The notes under the pieces: generated by a model
Told to the model about the DNA's origin: nothing
Database searches by the model: none
The model's input: the letters and a program-made list of their open reading frames with translations, nothing else
Part shown: in pieces, positions 42,901 through 51,360 of the stretch
Layout of the letters: every line of letters begins with the position of its first letter
Position numbering within the stretch: the first letter of the stretch is position 1
Origin: Verrucomicrobiota bacterium
Lineage (GTDB): Bacteria; Verrucomicrobiota; Verrucomicrobiia; Opitutales; Opitutaceae
Assembly: GCA_023416735.1 (NCBI GenBank)
Contig: JAEZGX010000020.1
Location: 186,001 to 250,000 of the forward strand
Length of the DNA stretch: 64,000 nt
Direction: 5' to 3'
Translations under genes and position numbers: made by a program

Positions 42901-45030
42901 CACGAGCAGGTGACGATTTCCGAGGTGGCGCCGGGCGAGTGGCAATTGGTGGGCGTCATTACGGACTTGAGCGAACGGCGCGCGGCGGAGCAGGCGGTGC
43001 GGGCGTCGGAGTTGCGTTATCGCACGCTTTATCAGCACACCCCGGTGGCGATCGTGGAGGCGGATTTCTCGGAAGTCGGGCGCTGGATGCAGACGCTGCG
43101 CGAGGAAGGTGTGACCGATCTGCGGGCCAAGTTGGGCGCGGAACCGCGGCAGGTGTTGGAAGCGGCCAAACGGGTCCGCGTGGTCGACTGCAACGACAGC
43201 GCGATGACGATGCTGCGGGCGAAATCGAAGAGCGATTTTCGGCGGAAACGCTGGATGCTGGCGACGCCTTCGTCGCTCGAAGTGATTCGTGCGGCGATGG
43301 TGAGCCTGTGGGAAGGACGGAACACGCTGGAGTCGGAGATGGAGATGAAGGACTTCGACGGACACGTGCATCAGATGCATCTGCGCTGGTGGATGGAGCG
43401 CACGGACACGGGGCTGGATTTGCAGCAGTCGGTGATGGTGTTCGTGGATTTGACGGAGTTGAAGCAGGCGGAGGCGGCGCTGGCGGCGGAGAAAGAGCGA
43501 CTGGCGGTGACGCTGCGCGCGATGGCGGAAGGGGTGATCACGACGGACGTGGAAGGCCGCGTGCAGTTCATGAATCCCGCGGCGGTGGCATTCACGCGGC
43601 ACCGGAGCGAGGCGGCGATCGGGCGGCCGGTGGCGGAGATTTGTCTTTTGGAAAACGACCGGACGGGAGAGCCGGTGGAAGTGCCTGTGCGGCGCGTGGC
43701 GCAAGGCGACGTCGTGCTGGAGTTGCCGAGCCGGACGAGATTGGCGGCGGCGGATGGAGCGAGCCGGTTGGTGGAAGGATGTTGTGCGCCGATTCACTCG
43801 GCCAACAGCGCGGTGATCGGGACGGTGCTGGTGTTTCGCGACGTGACGGAGCACGACCGGCTGGAGCAGGAATTGGTGCGAGCGACGAAGCTCGAGTCCG
43901 TGGGCATTCTCGCCGGCGGGATCGCGCATGATTTCAACAACATCCTGACGGCGGTGATGGGGAACGTGGCGCTGGCGGCGTTGGATGTGGATCCGGCATC
44001 GGAAACGGGACGGAGTTTGCGCGAGGCGGAAAAAGCGACCTTGCGCGCGCGAGATTTGACGCAGCAGCTGCTGACCTTTGCCAAAGGCGGTGAGCCGGTG
44101 CGGACGGCGGTGCAGTTGGACGGGATCGTGAAGGAAATGGCGACCTTCACGCTCCACGGCTCCCGGGTGAAAGCGGAGTATGCGTTCGCGGCGGATTTGT
44201 GGCCGGCGGATGCGGACAAAGGTCAGATCGGTCGCGTGGTGCAGAACCTGGTCCTCAACGCCGTGCAGGCGATGCCGGAAGGCGGGACGGTGAGAATCGC
44301 GCTGGCGAATGAGCGGATCGACGGATTGTCGCGACTGGCGCTGGGGCCGGGAGACTACGTGCGCATCGAAATCTCGGATACAGGCGTGGGCATCAAGCCC
44401 GAGCACCTTTCGCGGATTTTCGATCCGTATTTCACGACGAAGCAGATGGGCAGCGGGTTGGGCCTGGCGGCGGTGTATTCGATCGTGAACAAGCACCGCG
44501 GGACGGTGGACGTGAAGTCACAGCTGGGCGTGGGCACGACCTTTCGGATCTGGCTGCCGGCGTCGCCCCGGCCGGCGGATACGGCAGAGCGTCAAGGCCT
44601 GCCGATGCAGGCGGTGTCGATGAAAGGCCGCGTGTTGTTCATGGACGACGAAGAGCCGATCCGGCACATGGCGAGTTTTCTTTTGCGCCGTTTCGGGTTC
44701 GAGGTGACCTGCGTGGCGGACGGCGAAGAAGCGGTGGCGGCTTATCGTGACGCGCACGAAGATGGCCATGGTTTCGTGCTGGTGATCATGGATCTCACGG
44801 TGCCCGGTGGAATGGGCGGCAAGGAAGCGTTGGGCCGGTTGCGCGCGATCGATCCGCACGTGCGGGCGATCGTATCGAGCGGCTATTCGAGCGATCCGGT
44901 GCTGGCGAATTATCGCGAGCACGGTTTTTGCGGCGTGGCGGCGAAACCCTATGAAGTCGCGGATTTGGCGCGGGTGTTGCGCGAAGCGTTGGCTGAAAGC
45001 GCGCGCGAGGATGCGGCGAGCGGGATTTGA
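39979..45030 (+). CDS. Membrane hybrid histidine kinase with seven tandem PAS-like modules
   Basis: The protein has ~1683 residues. A signal-like segment (WAGRVVLLSCGGIPVAVCAA) and one membrane helix (WWAAGALVIGAGALVAA) anchor it. Seven ~133-residue modules follow, each opening with a D-C-L-L-W-Q-like motif and closing with WQLVGVITDITAQREAEEA-like PAC sequence. Then come a longer PAS (YRTLYQHTPVAIVEADFSEV) and a standard PAS (AEGVITTDVEGRVQFMNPAA), the kinase (GILAGGIAHDFNNILTAVMG, ~1308; NLVLNAVQAMPEGGTVRI; GSGLGLAAVYSIVNKHRG) and a receiver (~1549-1680: VLFMDDEEPIRHMASF, LVIMDLTVPGGMGGKEA). ATG 39979 begins the signal segment; GTG 39922 is a longer option. It diverges from hemH. Signal unknown. 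Confidence 0.9.
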   Translation: MPGRIHAPLARLRRCLPHWAGRVVLLSCGGIPVAVCAAEETRTPGNDNVWWAAGALVIGAGALVAARRRVRRWLSESKTKQLKEVLEFADCLLWQAKVRVTEAGWHWSEFTLQPTGLSRRLFEGRSAPDVAGLWRQFDVPERKAMDERCRAALERSETGYEQQFRIRMAGGKTVWLRESVSITRTGPNEFWLVGLATDITAQREAEMARKASEERLQQLLARADCMLWQATVEQDEAGNFRWEWFVPRSELFRRIAGENAEPTRIPWDRTRVPEYAEIEARSREAMLQGLAGYEQAFRVVLGRTVLWLHEQVTVRKEGERRWMLEGVVIDNTAQREAEESKRASEAQLQQVVETADFLLWHARVFQMPEGRLHWVMNVPSSALYRKLFGRDPEDPVVLPWRELLESPAADEMDARAQAAILEGATGYEQELIGRMGGQRCWLHEQATIRKVVPGEWQLVGIVTDVTQRRIAEGARQASERALREILERADCLLWRATVRKDEAGRLVWEDFELPNSRLSEELFGVRSEDGRDHLWDLEKVPQMQEMNQRSADAISRGASSYEQEFQAEGTMRNLWLHERVTVSVVGEQEWQLVGVVTDVTERHEAQEAQRRSEARLEELLRRADCSIWQGHVRRREDGEFVWSLYVPRSRLHRRIFGCDPDAHSFRWSEMGIPEWPQMVRTARTAFNSGAPGYEQVFHIPKPEGDIWVAEQASITPRGPGEWDVVGVIVDITARRDAEEARRATEAQLRQILELAECMVWEATVSEGDDGQLAWAFYTTRSVLHRRLFGDGQGPAKLSWNKLNVPERSEMHERAARAIRGKAPGYEQEFRVLLHERVVWLREVVTVSPRESGQWRLVGVITDITAQREAQEAQRASQAQLEQMLASVDCLLWQVRVFEMADRRLRWVMFVPRSRLYRELFGRDPDNPATLAWPNLVDAATCEEIDERARAAILSGENGYEQEFRAQRGERAFWLHEQVTISEVAPGEWQLVGVITDLSERRAAEQAVRASELRYRTLYQHTPVAIVEADFSEVGRWMQTLREEGVTDLRAKLGAEPRQVLEAAKRVRVVDCNDSAMTMLRAKSKSDFRRKRWMLATPSSLEVIRAAMVSLWEGRNTLESEMEMKDFDGHVHQMHLRWWMERTDTGLDLQQSVMVFVDLTELKQAEAALAAEKERLAVTLRAMAEGVITTDVEGRVQFMNPAAVAFTRHRSEAAIGRPVAEICLLENDRTGEPVEVPVRRVAQGDVVLELPSRTRLAAADGASRLVEGCCAPIHSANSAVIGTVLVFRDVTEHDRLEQELVRATKLESVGILAGGIAHDFNNILTAVMGNVALAALDVDPASETGRSLREAEKATLRARDLTQQLLTFAKGGEPVRTAVQLDGIVKEMATFTLHGSRVKAEYAFAADLWPADADKGQIGRVVQNLVLNAVQAMPEGGTVRIALANERIDGLSRLALGPGDYVRIEISDTGVGIKPEHLSRIFDPYFTTKQMGSGLGLAAVYSIVNKHRGTVDVKSQLGVGTTFRIWLPASPRPADTAERQGLPMQAVSMKGRVLFMDDEEPIRHMASFLLRRFGFEVTCVADGEEAVAAYRDAHEDGHGFVLVIMDLTVPGGMGGKEALGRLRAIDPHVRAIVSSGYSSDPVLANYREHGFCGVAAKPYEVADLARVLREALAESAREDAASGI
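40225..43008 (+). repeat. Seven tandem ~397-base coding repeats (PAS-like modules)
   Basis: Module starts at about 40225, 40624, 41020, 41419, 41821, 42214 and 42613, with even spacing. Conserved across copies are ADCLLW near the start, a VPRSRLxRRLFG-like segment, GYEQEFR, LHEQVTV and the closing W-L-V-G-V-x-T-D. The copies differ widely in sequence, so the array is old rather than a recent slip or assembly error. Confidence 0.85.
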
Positions 45031-45047
45031 GGAGAAGCGGGTGCGGC

Positions 45048-45362
45048 CTAGAGGCCACGGCAGAACTTGAGCTGAGCGATGAGACGGTGGACGTTTTCGG
45101 GAGCGATGCGGTCGGTGACGACGGAGCGCGGGTAGTTGTGCTCGAGGTCCACGTGAACGCCGTCCTCGGAACCGGGGCGGACGAAATCCTCGACAAAGTC
45201 CAGACCGCCCCGAGGGCGCATCCAGCGGAAATAGGGATCGGGATCGTCCGATTCGATGACGACGTCGTGACGGAGGAAAATGTGACAGTAGAGGGTGAAG
45301 TCGCGGAAGGAGCTGAACCACGTGGGCGGGTTTACCAGTTGATCTCGGATGATAACCGTCAT
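45048..45362 (-). CDS. Small conserved-looking protein of unknown function
   Basis: The protein has 104 residues: MTVIIRDQLVNPPTWFSSFR, then DFTLYCHIFLRHDVVIES, an acidic middle (DDPDPYFRWMRPRGGLDFVE), and ENVHRLIAQLKFCRGL at the end. No signal peptide, membrane helix or known motif. The start ATG at 45362 has AGGGGG upstream at good spacing, and amino-acid composition is unlike the arginine-rich shadow frames around it, so I take it as real. It converges on the PAS kinase (17-base gap) and diverges from gpmI. Function unknown. Confidence 0.7.
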   Translation of the reverse strand: MTVIIRDQLVNPPTWFSSFRDFTLYCHIFLRHDVVIESDDPDPYFRWMRPRGGLDFVEDFVRPGSEDGVHVDLEHNYPRSVVTDRIAPENVHRLIAQLKFCRGL

Positions 45363-45499
45363 CGAGGGCCCCCTTTTAGCAGCGTTGCTGCCAATTTCGG
45401 CGCGTTCATGCAAAAATTGACCGGGATCCGGCCAAGCGGTGCGACGATATTTGCCTTGTCTCGACGGGAAGGCCTCGTGCGTGTTGAACTGATTCTCCC

Positions 45500-47089
45500 A
45501 TGAGCAACACCCGTAAGCCGGTCCTCCTCGTGATTCGTGATGGTTGGGGCAAGAACCCCAATCCGCAGCAAAACAGCACCAACGCGGTGCAACTCGCGCA
45601 GAAGCCGTGCGACGATCGCCTGCACGCGCAGTTTCCGCACACGCTGATTGCGGCGAGCGGGTTGGATGTCGGTTTGCCGGATGGCGTGATGGGCAACAGC
45701 GAAGTGGGGCATGAGAACATCGGCGCGGGCCGGATCGTCGATCAAGAGCTCGTGCGCCTGAACAAGTTGTTTTCGGAGAAACGCCTTGCGACGAATCCGG
45801 TGTGGCGCGCGGCGGTGGAACGCGTGAAAACGCGTAATTCGAAGCTGCACCTGATGGGCATCGTGAGCGATGCGGGGGTGCACGGGATGCTGGAGCATCT
45901 TTATGGGATTTTGCGACAAGCGAAGGAGGATGGGCTGCGCGCGGACCAGGTGTTCGTGCATGCGTTCACCGACGGACGCGATACGCCGCCCATGAGCGGG
46001 CTCGGCTATGTGCAGCAGGTGGAGGCGCAGTGTCGGGAGATTGGTATCGGAAAAATCGCTACGGTGTGCGGCCGGTTCTGGGCGATGGATCGCGACAATC
46101 GCTGGGAGCGCGTGCAGCAGGCCTATGACATGTTGACGGGCCGCAAGGCGGTCGCGACGGCGCCCAATGCTGAAGTCGGGGTGCAAAGCTACTACAATGC
46201 CCCGCTGAGCCCGACGCAGAACGGCGACGAGTTCGTGCCCGCGACGTGGATCGTGGACGCGGCGGGCCAGCCGGTGGCGACGATCGGGAATGGCGACGCG
46301 GTGTTGTTCTACAACTATCGCGGGGATCGTCCCCGCGAGATCACGAAGGCGTTCGTGATCGACGGATTCAACGGCTTCGATCGCGGGGCGAAGCTCGACC
46401 TCTACTATGCGACGATGACGGAGTATGAGAGCGGGCTGCCGGTGAACGTGATTTCGCCGAAGCCGGAAAAGTTGAAAAACATCCTCGGCGAAGTCGTGGC
46501 GAATGCGGGGATCGCGCAGTTCCGTTGTGCGGAGACGGAAAAGAATCCGCACGTGACCTTCTTCTTTAACAACTATCGCAAAGATCCGTTTCCGGGCGAG
46601 GAGCGGGCGTGTCCGGCGAGCCCCAAGGTGGCGACGTATGATTTGCAACCGGAAATGTCGGCGAGCGAAGTGACGGCGATGGCGAAAGCGGCGATTCTGT
46701 CGGGCAAGTATGGCCTGGTCGTCGTGAACTATGCGAATCCCGACATGGTCGGCCACACGGGATCGATTCCCGCAGCGGTCAAGGCGGTCGAGGCGACGGA
46801 TCGCGGCGTAGGCGAATTGCTCGCGGCGCTGGAGTCGGTGGGCGGTCGCGCGGTGGTGTGTGCGGACCACGGCAACTGCGAACAAATGTGGGACGCCTCG
46901 ACGAACAGCCCGCATACATCGCACACGCTCAACCTCGTGGAAGTGTTCGTGGTCGGCGAAGGCTTTGCGGCGGGGAAGACGAAGATGCGCAGCGGCGGGC
47001 GACTGGCCGACGTCGCGCCGACGGTGCTGGCGTTGATGGGGCTGCCGAAGCCGGTGGAGATGACGGGCGAGAGTTTGGTGGTCGCCTGA
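45500..47089 (+). CDS. gpmI: 2,3-bisphosphoglycerate-independent phosphoglycerate mutase
   Basis: The enzyme interconverts 3- and 2-phosphoglycerate in glycolysis and gluconeogenesis, using two Mn ions and a phosphoserine. It has 529 residues, usual for the family. Seen are VLLVIRDGWGKNPNPQ (first metal aspartate), the nucleophile site GVMGNSEVGHENIGAGRI, HAFTDGRDTPP, FYNYRGDRPREITKAF, VVNYANPDMVGHTG and VVCADHGNCEQMWD with metal ligands, then SPHTSHTLNLVEV. ATG 45500 begins MSNTRKPVLLVIRDGWG directly before the core. Single gene, convergent with the patatin gene across a large hairpin. Confidence 0.97.
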   Translation: MSNTRKPVLLVIRDGWGKNPNPQQNSTNAVQLAQKPCDDRLHAQFPHTLIAASGLDVGLPDGVMGNSEVGHENIGAGRIVDQELVRLNKLFSEKRLATNPVWRAAVERVKTRNSKLHLMGIVSDAGVHGMLEHLYGILRQAKEDGLRADQVFVHAFTDGRDTPPMSGLGYVQQVEAQCREIGIGKIATVCGRFWAMDRDNRWERVQQAYDMLTGRKAVATAPNAEVGVQSYYNAPLSPTQNGDEFVPATWIVDAAGQPVATIGNGDAVLFYNYRGDRPREITKAFVIDGFNGFDRGAKLDLYYATMTEYESGLPVNVISPKPEKLKNILGEVVANAGIAQFRCAETEKNPHVTFFFNNYRKDPFPGEERACPASPKVATYDLQPEMSASEVTAMAKAAILSGKYGLVVVNYANPDMVGHTGSIPAAVKAVEATDRGVGELLAALESVGGRAVVCADHGNCEQMWDASTNSPHTSHTLNLVEVFVVGEGFAAGKTKMRSGGRLADVAPTVLALMGLPKPVEMTGESLVVA

Positions 47090-47098
47090 CAACCCGGG

Positions 47099-47169
47099 CT
47101 CGCGCAAAGAACGCGAAGGTCGCAAAGAAGGGGTTGTTCCCCGGCGAACTTCGCGGTCTTTCGCGCGAG
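47099..47169. terminator. Large imperfect hairpin of the CGCGAA repeat type between convergent genes
   Basis: Arms of ~25 bases (47099-47123 and 47144-47169) pair with few mismatches: CTCGCGCAAAGAACGCGAAG against the reverse complement CTCGCGCGAAAGACCGCGAA. It lies between the ends of gpmI and the patatin gene and could stop transcription from both sides. It has no long T-run. Confidence 0.6.
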
Positions 47170-47182
47170 GAATGATCGAGGT

Positions 47183-49807
47183 TTAGCCGGCCATGGCGAA
47201 GTCGGCGGGAGCGGCGCGCGGGACGCGGGGCGGAGTCATTTGCGACGGGCTCCAGGTGGCGCGATCGGTTTTGTTCGTCACGGCGGGCGGCGTGAAAAGC
47301 TCAGTGCCGATGTGCTCGCCAAGTTTCCGGTAGCTTTCCCACTGGGCCTCGTCGAAATACTGGTCGGTCGTTGGTTCCTGCGGGAAGAGCGGGTGCGTGC
47401 GATGGTATTGGACCACGTCGGCGGTTTCGTCGCCCATGAGGCTGGGTTTGACCAGGAGCAGCCAGGAAAAGTCGTCGGTGTCCGTATAATGGATACGCGC
47501 GAGCAAGGCGTGGCGGCGCGAACAGCGCATGCGGCGGTCGGGCCTTGGATCGTTGTCTCCGGGGAAATCGTCTTCGAGCGAAGTGAAGTCTTCGGGGACG
47601 CCGATCACGTCGAGCAGGGAAGGGTGCACGAGTTCTTCGAGCTTCGGCATGGGAAAGCGAACGCCGGGATCGTCGGTGGCGGCGTCGGAGGCGCGCCGGA
47701 TGATTTGGATTTCCGCGCGGAAATCGGTGCGCGCCTTGCGAACGAGATTGGCGAAGTCGCCGAATTGATAGCCGGTATCCTGGCCGGCATCGACGCAGAT
47801 GATGAACGGGACGCGGCGCCGGATGAGTTCGTAGCACGCGGTGTTTTCGAAGTGGCCGCCATCGGAGAGATACCAATGGCGACGGGCGGGACCGTGGAAG
47901 CGGGCGAAGCACTCGTTCATCAGGCACGTTTGGACGGGCAGAAAGCGACTCAGGAGGCGGCTGCCGATCTCGAGGAAGTTGGGCGTCGTGGTGATGCGGC
48001 CGTCGGGGTCGATGCCGCTATCCCACCAATAGCCGAGGCGGACGTTGGCGAGGCCGAGCAGGAAGCTTAAACCGAACGACGTGGTGGCGCCGGTGCCGGT
48101 GGTGAAGGCGGCGCCGGAGACGGCGACCCAGCGCCCCAGTGCGAGCGCTTCGACGTGTTGGACGGGGGATTTATTTGAGTCGGGGAGGTTTTCGCAAAGC
48201 GCGTGAAAGCGTTTGGTGCCGCAGTCCACCGGAGTGATGGCGCGGCGGTGGGAATCCCAAAGCGCTTGCAAGCGGGGACGCGGAGCGGCGCCGGCGGACT
48301 CGGTGGTCCAGAGGGCGTGCGAATCGTGTCCGACCGACAGTCCGCAAGGGCCGACGGCCATGGCGAGGCCCTTGCGGTCGCGGCGCTCGATCTGGGTTTT
48401 GCCGGAGACAGTTTCGTTGACGGTGACGTTGATGAAATGAAGCGGACCGCCGCGCCGGTGCGGGGCGTAGTCGTCGAGCGTGATGTCGTCGCCCGGCAGC
48501 AGATCGGTCATATCGAAATTCTTGTGACGTCGGCGGTGGGGATTGCTGGCGCCGAGGTAGGCGCGTGAGAGCCGCGCCGTGTAGATCTGCTGCATCGAAG
48601 AGAGATTCACGAAGCCGAAGCTGCGGCTGAAAATCCACGAGGCGGTGAAGGCGATCACGACGATGAGGAAGAGATTCCAAACGCCGGTCATGGGGTGGAA
48701 TTTCTCGTCGTCGGAGGCGTTGAGCCACTCCCAGCCGAAGCCGCAGCTGATCACGGAAAGCGCGAACACGATCAGCAGCAGCCAGGTGGTTGCGAGCAGG
48801 AGAGCGACGGCGCCGAGAGGAACGGAGAAGCGAAACTTGCCGGGCAGACGCTCGAGATAGACGGCGATCTTGGAGCCGAAGCCGAAGAGCAGTGCGCCGC
48901 CCGACGTGAGCATGGCCCATAACGCGGGGAAGGAGAAATCGCGCGACCAGACGAGATAGGCGGATTGGCCCAGCGAATCGACGAGTGCGAAAAGGAAGAG
49001 AACGACCGTCGTGACCAGGCCGACCATGAAGCTGCGAGAGAGGAAGCCTTGGGAGCGCCCGATGAATTCGTTGTCGGTCATGGCGCGAAACCGCGTTTGG
49101 AAAAGTCCACGGAAGCGGCGCACAAGGGACATCAAAGGCGTGGCTTGCGTGAGCCAGTAAACGGTGCCGCTGGGCACCATGAGCAAGGCGAAGGAAATGG
49201 CGGGAAGAATGAACCACGGGCTGGGCCAGAAATCGCCGATGCGGCGTTGCCAGAAAAAACGTTCGAGGGAAATCCACTCTGCGGCGGTGGGGCTCCAATT
49301 GGACAAGTCGGCGCGGAAGAGCGCGGCGAGGCCGAGCATCAGGAAACCGAAGGTGAGCAGGACGACGTGCAACGTGATCCAGTTGCGGAGCGCGACGGCG
49401 GCAGCCTGCCAGGTGTCACCGGCGCCGTTGGGGGAGAGGAAGCGGCCGTTTTCGCGGAGCCAGTTGACGGACCACGAATGATTGTTGGCGAGTTCGGATT
49501 CGACTTTATCGGGGCTGGCGTCGTCGCGGGAAAACGCAGCGCCCAGGAAGGCGCCGAAGTATCCGCCGCCCGATACGCTTGAAAGGTAGTCGATGCGGCG
49601 AACGAGCTTCTGGCGAGCGAGCGCCTGGAAGATGCCGAGACAGAAGGTGGCGCTGCGAATGCCGCCGCCGGAAAGGGCGACGCCCACGCGAGGGGCGTTG
49701 GGATCGATTTGGTTGACCGTGCGACGCGCGGCGATCTCCGCCGATTCGGCGTTTTTGAGGTCGTTGGGATATTTGGCGTCGGCGGCAAAGATGATCGGGG
49801 TGTGCAT
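47183..49807 (-). CDS. Patatin-like phospholipase with several membrane segments
   Basis: An 874-residue lipid acyl hydrolase candidate. The oxyanion-hole motif is VGVALSGGGIRSATFCLGIF (~44), the nucleophile elbow YLSSVSGGGYFGAF (~75, S-x-S-G-G rather than the usual G-x-S-x-G), and the dyad aspartate WYLSDGGHFEN (~646). Between elbow and dyad about six hydrophobic helices are inserted (for example LHVVLLTFGFLMLGLAALF and LGAVALLLATTWLLLIVFAL), so the enzyme is membrane-embedded. Patatins usually have a compact ~200-residue domain; the large membrane insert is characteristic of this bacterial subgroup. It is last in a five-gene run, 54 bases after a di-haem cytochrome gene, which suggests a shared task on membrane lipid. 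Confidence 0.88.
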   Translation of the reverse strand: MHTPIIFAADAKYPNDLKNAESAEIAARRTVNQIDPNAPRVGVALSGGGIRSATFCLGIFQALARQKLVRRIDYLSSVSGGGYFGAFLGAAFSRDDASPDKVESELANNHSWSVNWLRENGRFLSPNGAGDTWQAAAVALRNWITLHVVLLTFGFLMLGLAALFRADLSNWSPTAAEWISLERFFWQRRIGDFWPSPWFILPAISFALLMVPSGTVYWLTQATPLMSLVRRFRGLFQTRFRAMTDNEFIGRSQGFLSRSFMVGLVTTVVLFLFALVDSLGQSAYLVWSRDFSFPALWAMLTSGGALLFGFGSKIAVYLERLPGKFRFSVPLGAVALLLATTWLLLIVFALSVISCGFGWEWLNASDDEKFHPMTGVWNLFLIVVIAFTASWIFSRSFGFVNLSSMQQIYTARLSRAYLGASNPHRRRHKNFDMTDLLPGDDITLDDYAPHRRGGPLHFINVTVNETVSGKTQIERRDRKGLAMAVGPCGLSVGHDSHALWTTESAGAAPRPRLQALWDSHRRAITPVDCGTKRFHALCENLPDSNKSPVQHVEALALGRWVAVSGAAFTTGTGATTSFGLSFLLGLANVRLGYWWDSGIDPDGRITTTPNFLEIGSRLLSRFLPVQTCLMNECFARFHGPARRHWYLSDGGHFENTACYELIRRRVPFIICVDAGQDTGYQFGDFANLVRKARTDFRAEIQIIRRASDAATDDPGVRFPMPKLEELVHPSLLDVIGVPEDFTSLEDDFPGDNDPRPDRRMRCSRRHALLARIHYTDTDDFSWLLLVKPSLMGDETADVVQYHRTHPLFPQEPTTDQYFDEAQWESYRKLGEHIGTELFTPPAVTNKTDRATWSPSQMTPPRVPRAAPADFAMAG

Positions 49808-49861
49808 GGCGGAAAGCGGAGCCGGAACGCGCGGCGGGCGCCGGAGGACGGCTGCGTCGTG

Positions 49862-51352
49862 TCAGAGGGTTTTCAGGTATTCGAGGAGGGCGTTTTTTTC
49901 ATCGGAACGGAGTGTGGTGCCGTAGGTGTGGCCCTGGTTGCCGTTGCCGCGTTCGGCGGTGTCGTGTTTCCAGCCGTGACGCGCGGTGTCGAAGCTGCTG
50001 GTAACGAAGCCGACGTTGACGGGATCATAGACATCGTATCCGCGGTGGAATGACGTCGGGCGTTCCTCCGCGGGATTGAGGAGGTCGCGGAGCGTGGGGA
50101 CGGAACCGTTGTGGAGATACGGGGCGCGGAGCCAGAGGCCGTCGAGAGGCGGCGATTGATAGCCGACGATGCGCACCATGTTGGGGCGATCGATGCCCAT
50201 TTCCTTCACGCGGCGATTGGCTTCGTCGGCGGCGGCCTGGGTCCACGTGTCGAGTCGTTCGCGGTCGGTGCCGATTTCATCGGGGTCGACCGGCTTGTTG
50301 GTGAATTGGCCGCCGACCTCGTGGCAGGAGGCGCAATGCTGCGCGTAGAGCGGACGGCCGCGCTCGGCGAGTGCGGTGTCGATGGAAAATGGATACGCGG
50401 GCGGCGGGAGTTCGCTGAGGAAGTCGTCGAGTTCGGCCATGCGCTGGACGAACCAATCGCGGCGCTTGAGCGACCAGTTGAGTTCGTCGAGTGGAACGGT
50501 GGCGTCGGGCGCGGCGCCGAGGCCGAGGGCGGAGTCGATGAGGACGGAACGGACGGCGGGAGTGTCGCAGGACCAGTTGAGATAGAGGCCGTCTCCCTTA
50601 CGGATTTTGAGATTCCAAACGGAGGGGAAGTCGGCCTGGCCGGTGGTGTTGTCGACGGCCATGCTCGTCATGAAATACTTCGTGAGATTCATCGGGTCGT
50701 CGCGACCGCGGCCCCAGTCGGGCCAACCCGGCCGGTTCATCCACGCGAGTTGATCCTTTTGGCGCTGCAGCGCGCGGCGGGTGAGCGGGATGATGGCGAA
50801 GCGGTAGAGCTGACGCTCGACGAACGAAAGTTTCACCTCGCGATCGATTTCGGCCAGCAAGGTGGAAGCGTTGAAGCGCGGGTCTTCGCCACAGGCGATG
50901 AGGAAGCGGAGCAGCGCCTGCACATCCGTGGTGTGCGACGGCGCGCCGACGACGATCTGCGGCGTTTCGTCTTCGGCGTGGCGCCAAGTGCCGGTGTGGC
51001 AGATGGCGCAGTTATTGGCGACGCGAGGGAAGCCGATGACGCGTTTGGTGAAACCCGAAGGGAGTTCGCGACCCTCTTCCCAGACGAGGCCGAAGGATTT
51101 GTAGCCGCCGGGGCCGGGCAGGTGTTCGGGAAACACGCGTGGCAGGACGAGCCAGACGTAGTAAGGAATGCCACGCGTATTCTCGGCGCCGATACTGCCG
51201 TATTTAAAACGCTCGCTTTGGTCGGCCCATTGAGGTTCGGGCTCTTCGCGGAGAAAATAGCGCCAGCTGAACCACGCGACGAAGACGCCGAACGCGACCA
51301 GCACGGCGGCGGCGATGAGGAGCTTTCGTTTGGTGCGGGGGGAGAGGGGCAT
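49862..51352 (-). CDS. Membrane-anchored di-haem cytochrome c, peroxidase-like
   Basis: A 496-residue protein. An N-terminal anchor (LLIAAAVLVAFGVFVAWF) precedes a periplasmic part with two c-haem sites, NCAICHTGTWRH (~113) and HCASCHEVGGQF (~339). Shared with its neighbour are a FKYGSIGAEN-like segment, IPYYVWLVLPRVFPEHLP, DGLWLRAPYLHNGSVPTLRD and FHRGYDVYDPVNVGFV. The layout fits the annotated di-haem cytochrome c peroxidase group, more distantly related to MauG and the rubber oxygenase RoxA. Peroxidase or oxygenase activity is therefore inferred. ATG 51352 is favoured over GTG 51367, which lies in an intergenic repeat. Third of four redox genes before the patatin. Confidence 0.85.
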   Translation of the reverse strand: MPLSPRTKRKLLIAAAVLVAFGVFVAWFSWRYFLREEPEPQWADQSERFKYGSIGAENTRGIPYYVWLVLPRVFPEHLPGPGGYKSFGLVWEEGRELPSGFTKRVIGFPRVANNCAICHTGTWRHAEDETPQIVVGAPSHTTDVQALLRFLIACGEDPRFNASTLLAEIDREVKLSFVERQLYRFAIIPLTRRALQRQKDQLAWMNRPGWPDWGRGRDDPMNLTKYFMTSMAVDNTTGQADFPSVWNLKIRKGDGLYLNWSCDTPAVRSVLIDSALGLGAAPDATVPLDELNWSLKRRDWFVQRMAELDDFLSELPPPAYPFSIDTALAERGRPLYAQHCASCHEVGGQFTNKPVDPDEIGTDRERLDTWTQAAADEANRRVKEMGIDRPNMVRIVGYQSPPLDGLWLRAPYLHNGSVPTLRDLLNPAEERPTSFHRGYDVYDPVNVGFVTSSFDTARHGWKHDTAERGNGNQGHTYGTTLRSDEKNALLEYLKTL

Positions 51353-51360
51353 GGCATCTT

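Noticed and set aside
40225..43008. Seven-fold repeat as an assembly artefact
   Set aside because: The copies differ strongly at base level, so they cannot be collapsed or duplicated reads.
40879..44496. 1205-residue open frame antisense to the seven-module kinase
   Set aside because: It is arginine/histidine-rich, matches no family, and mirrors the codon bias of a clear gene on the other strand.
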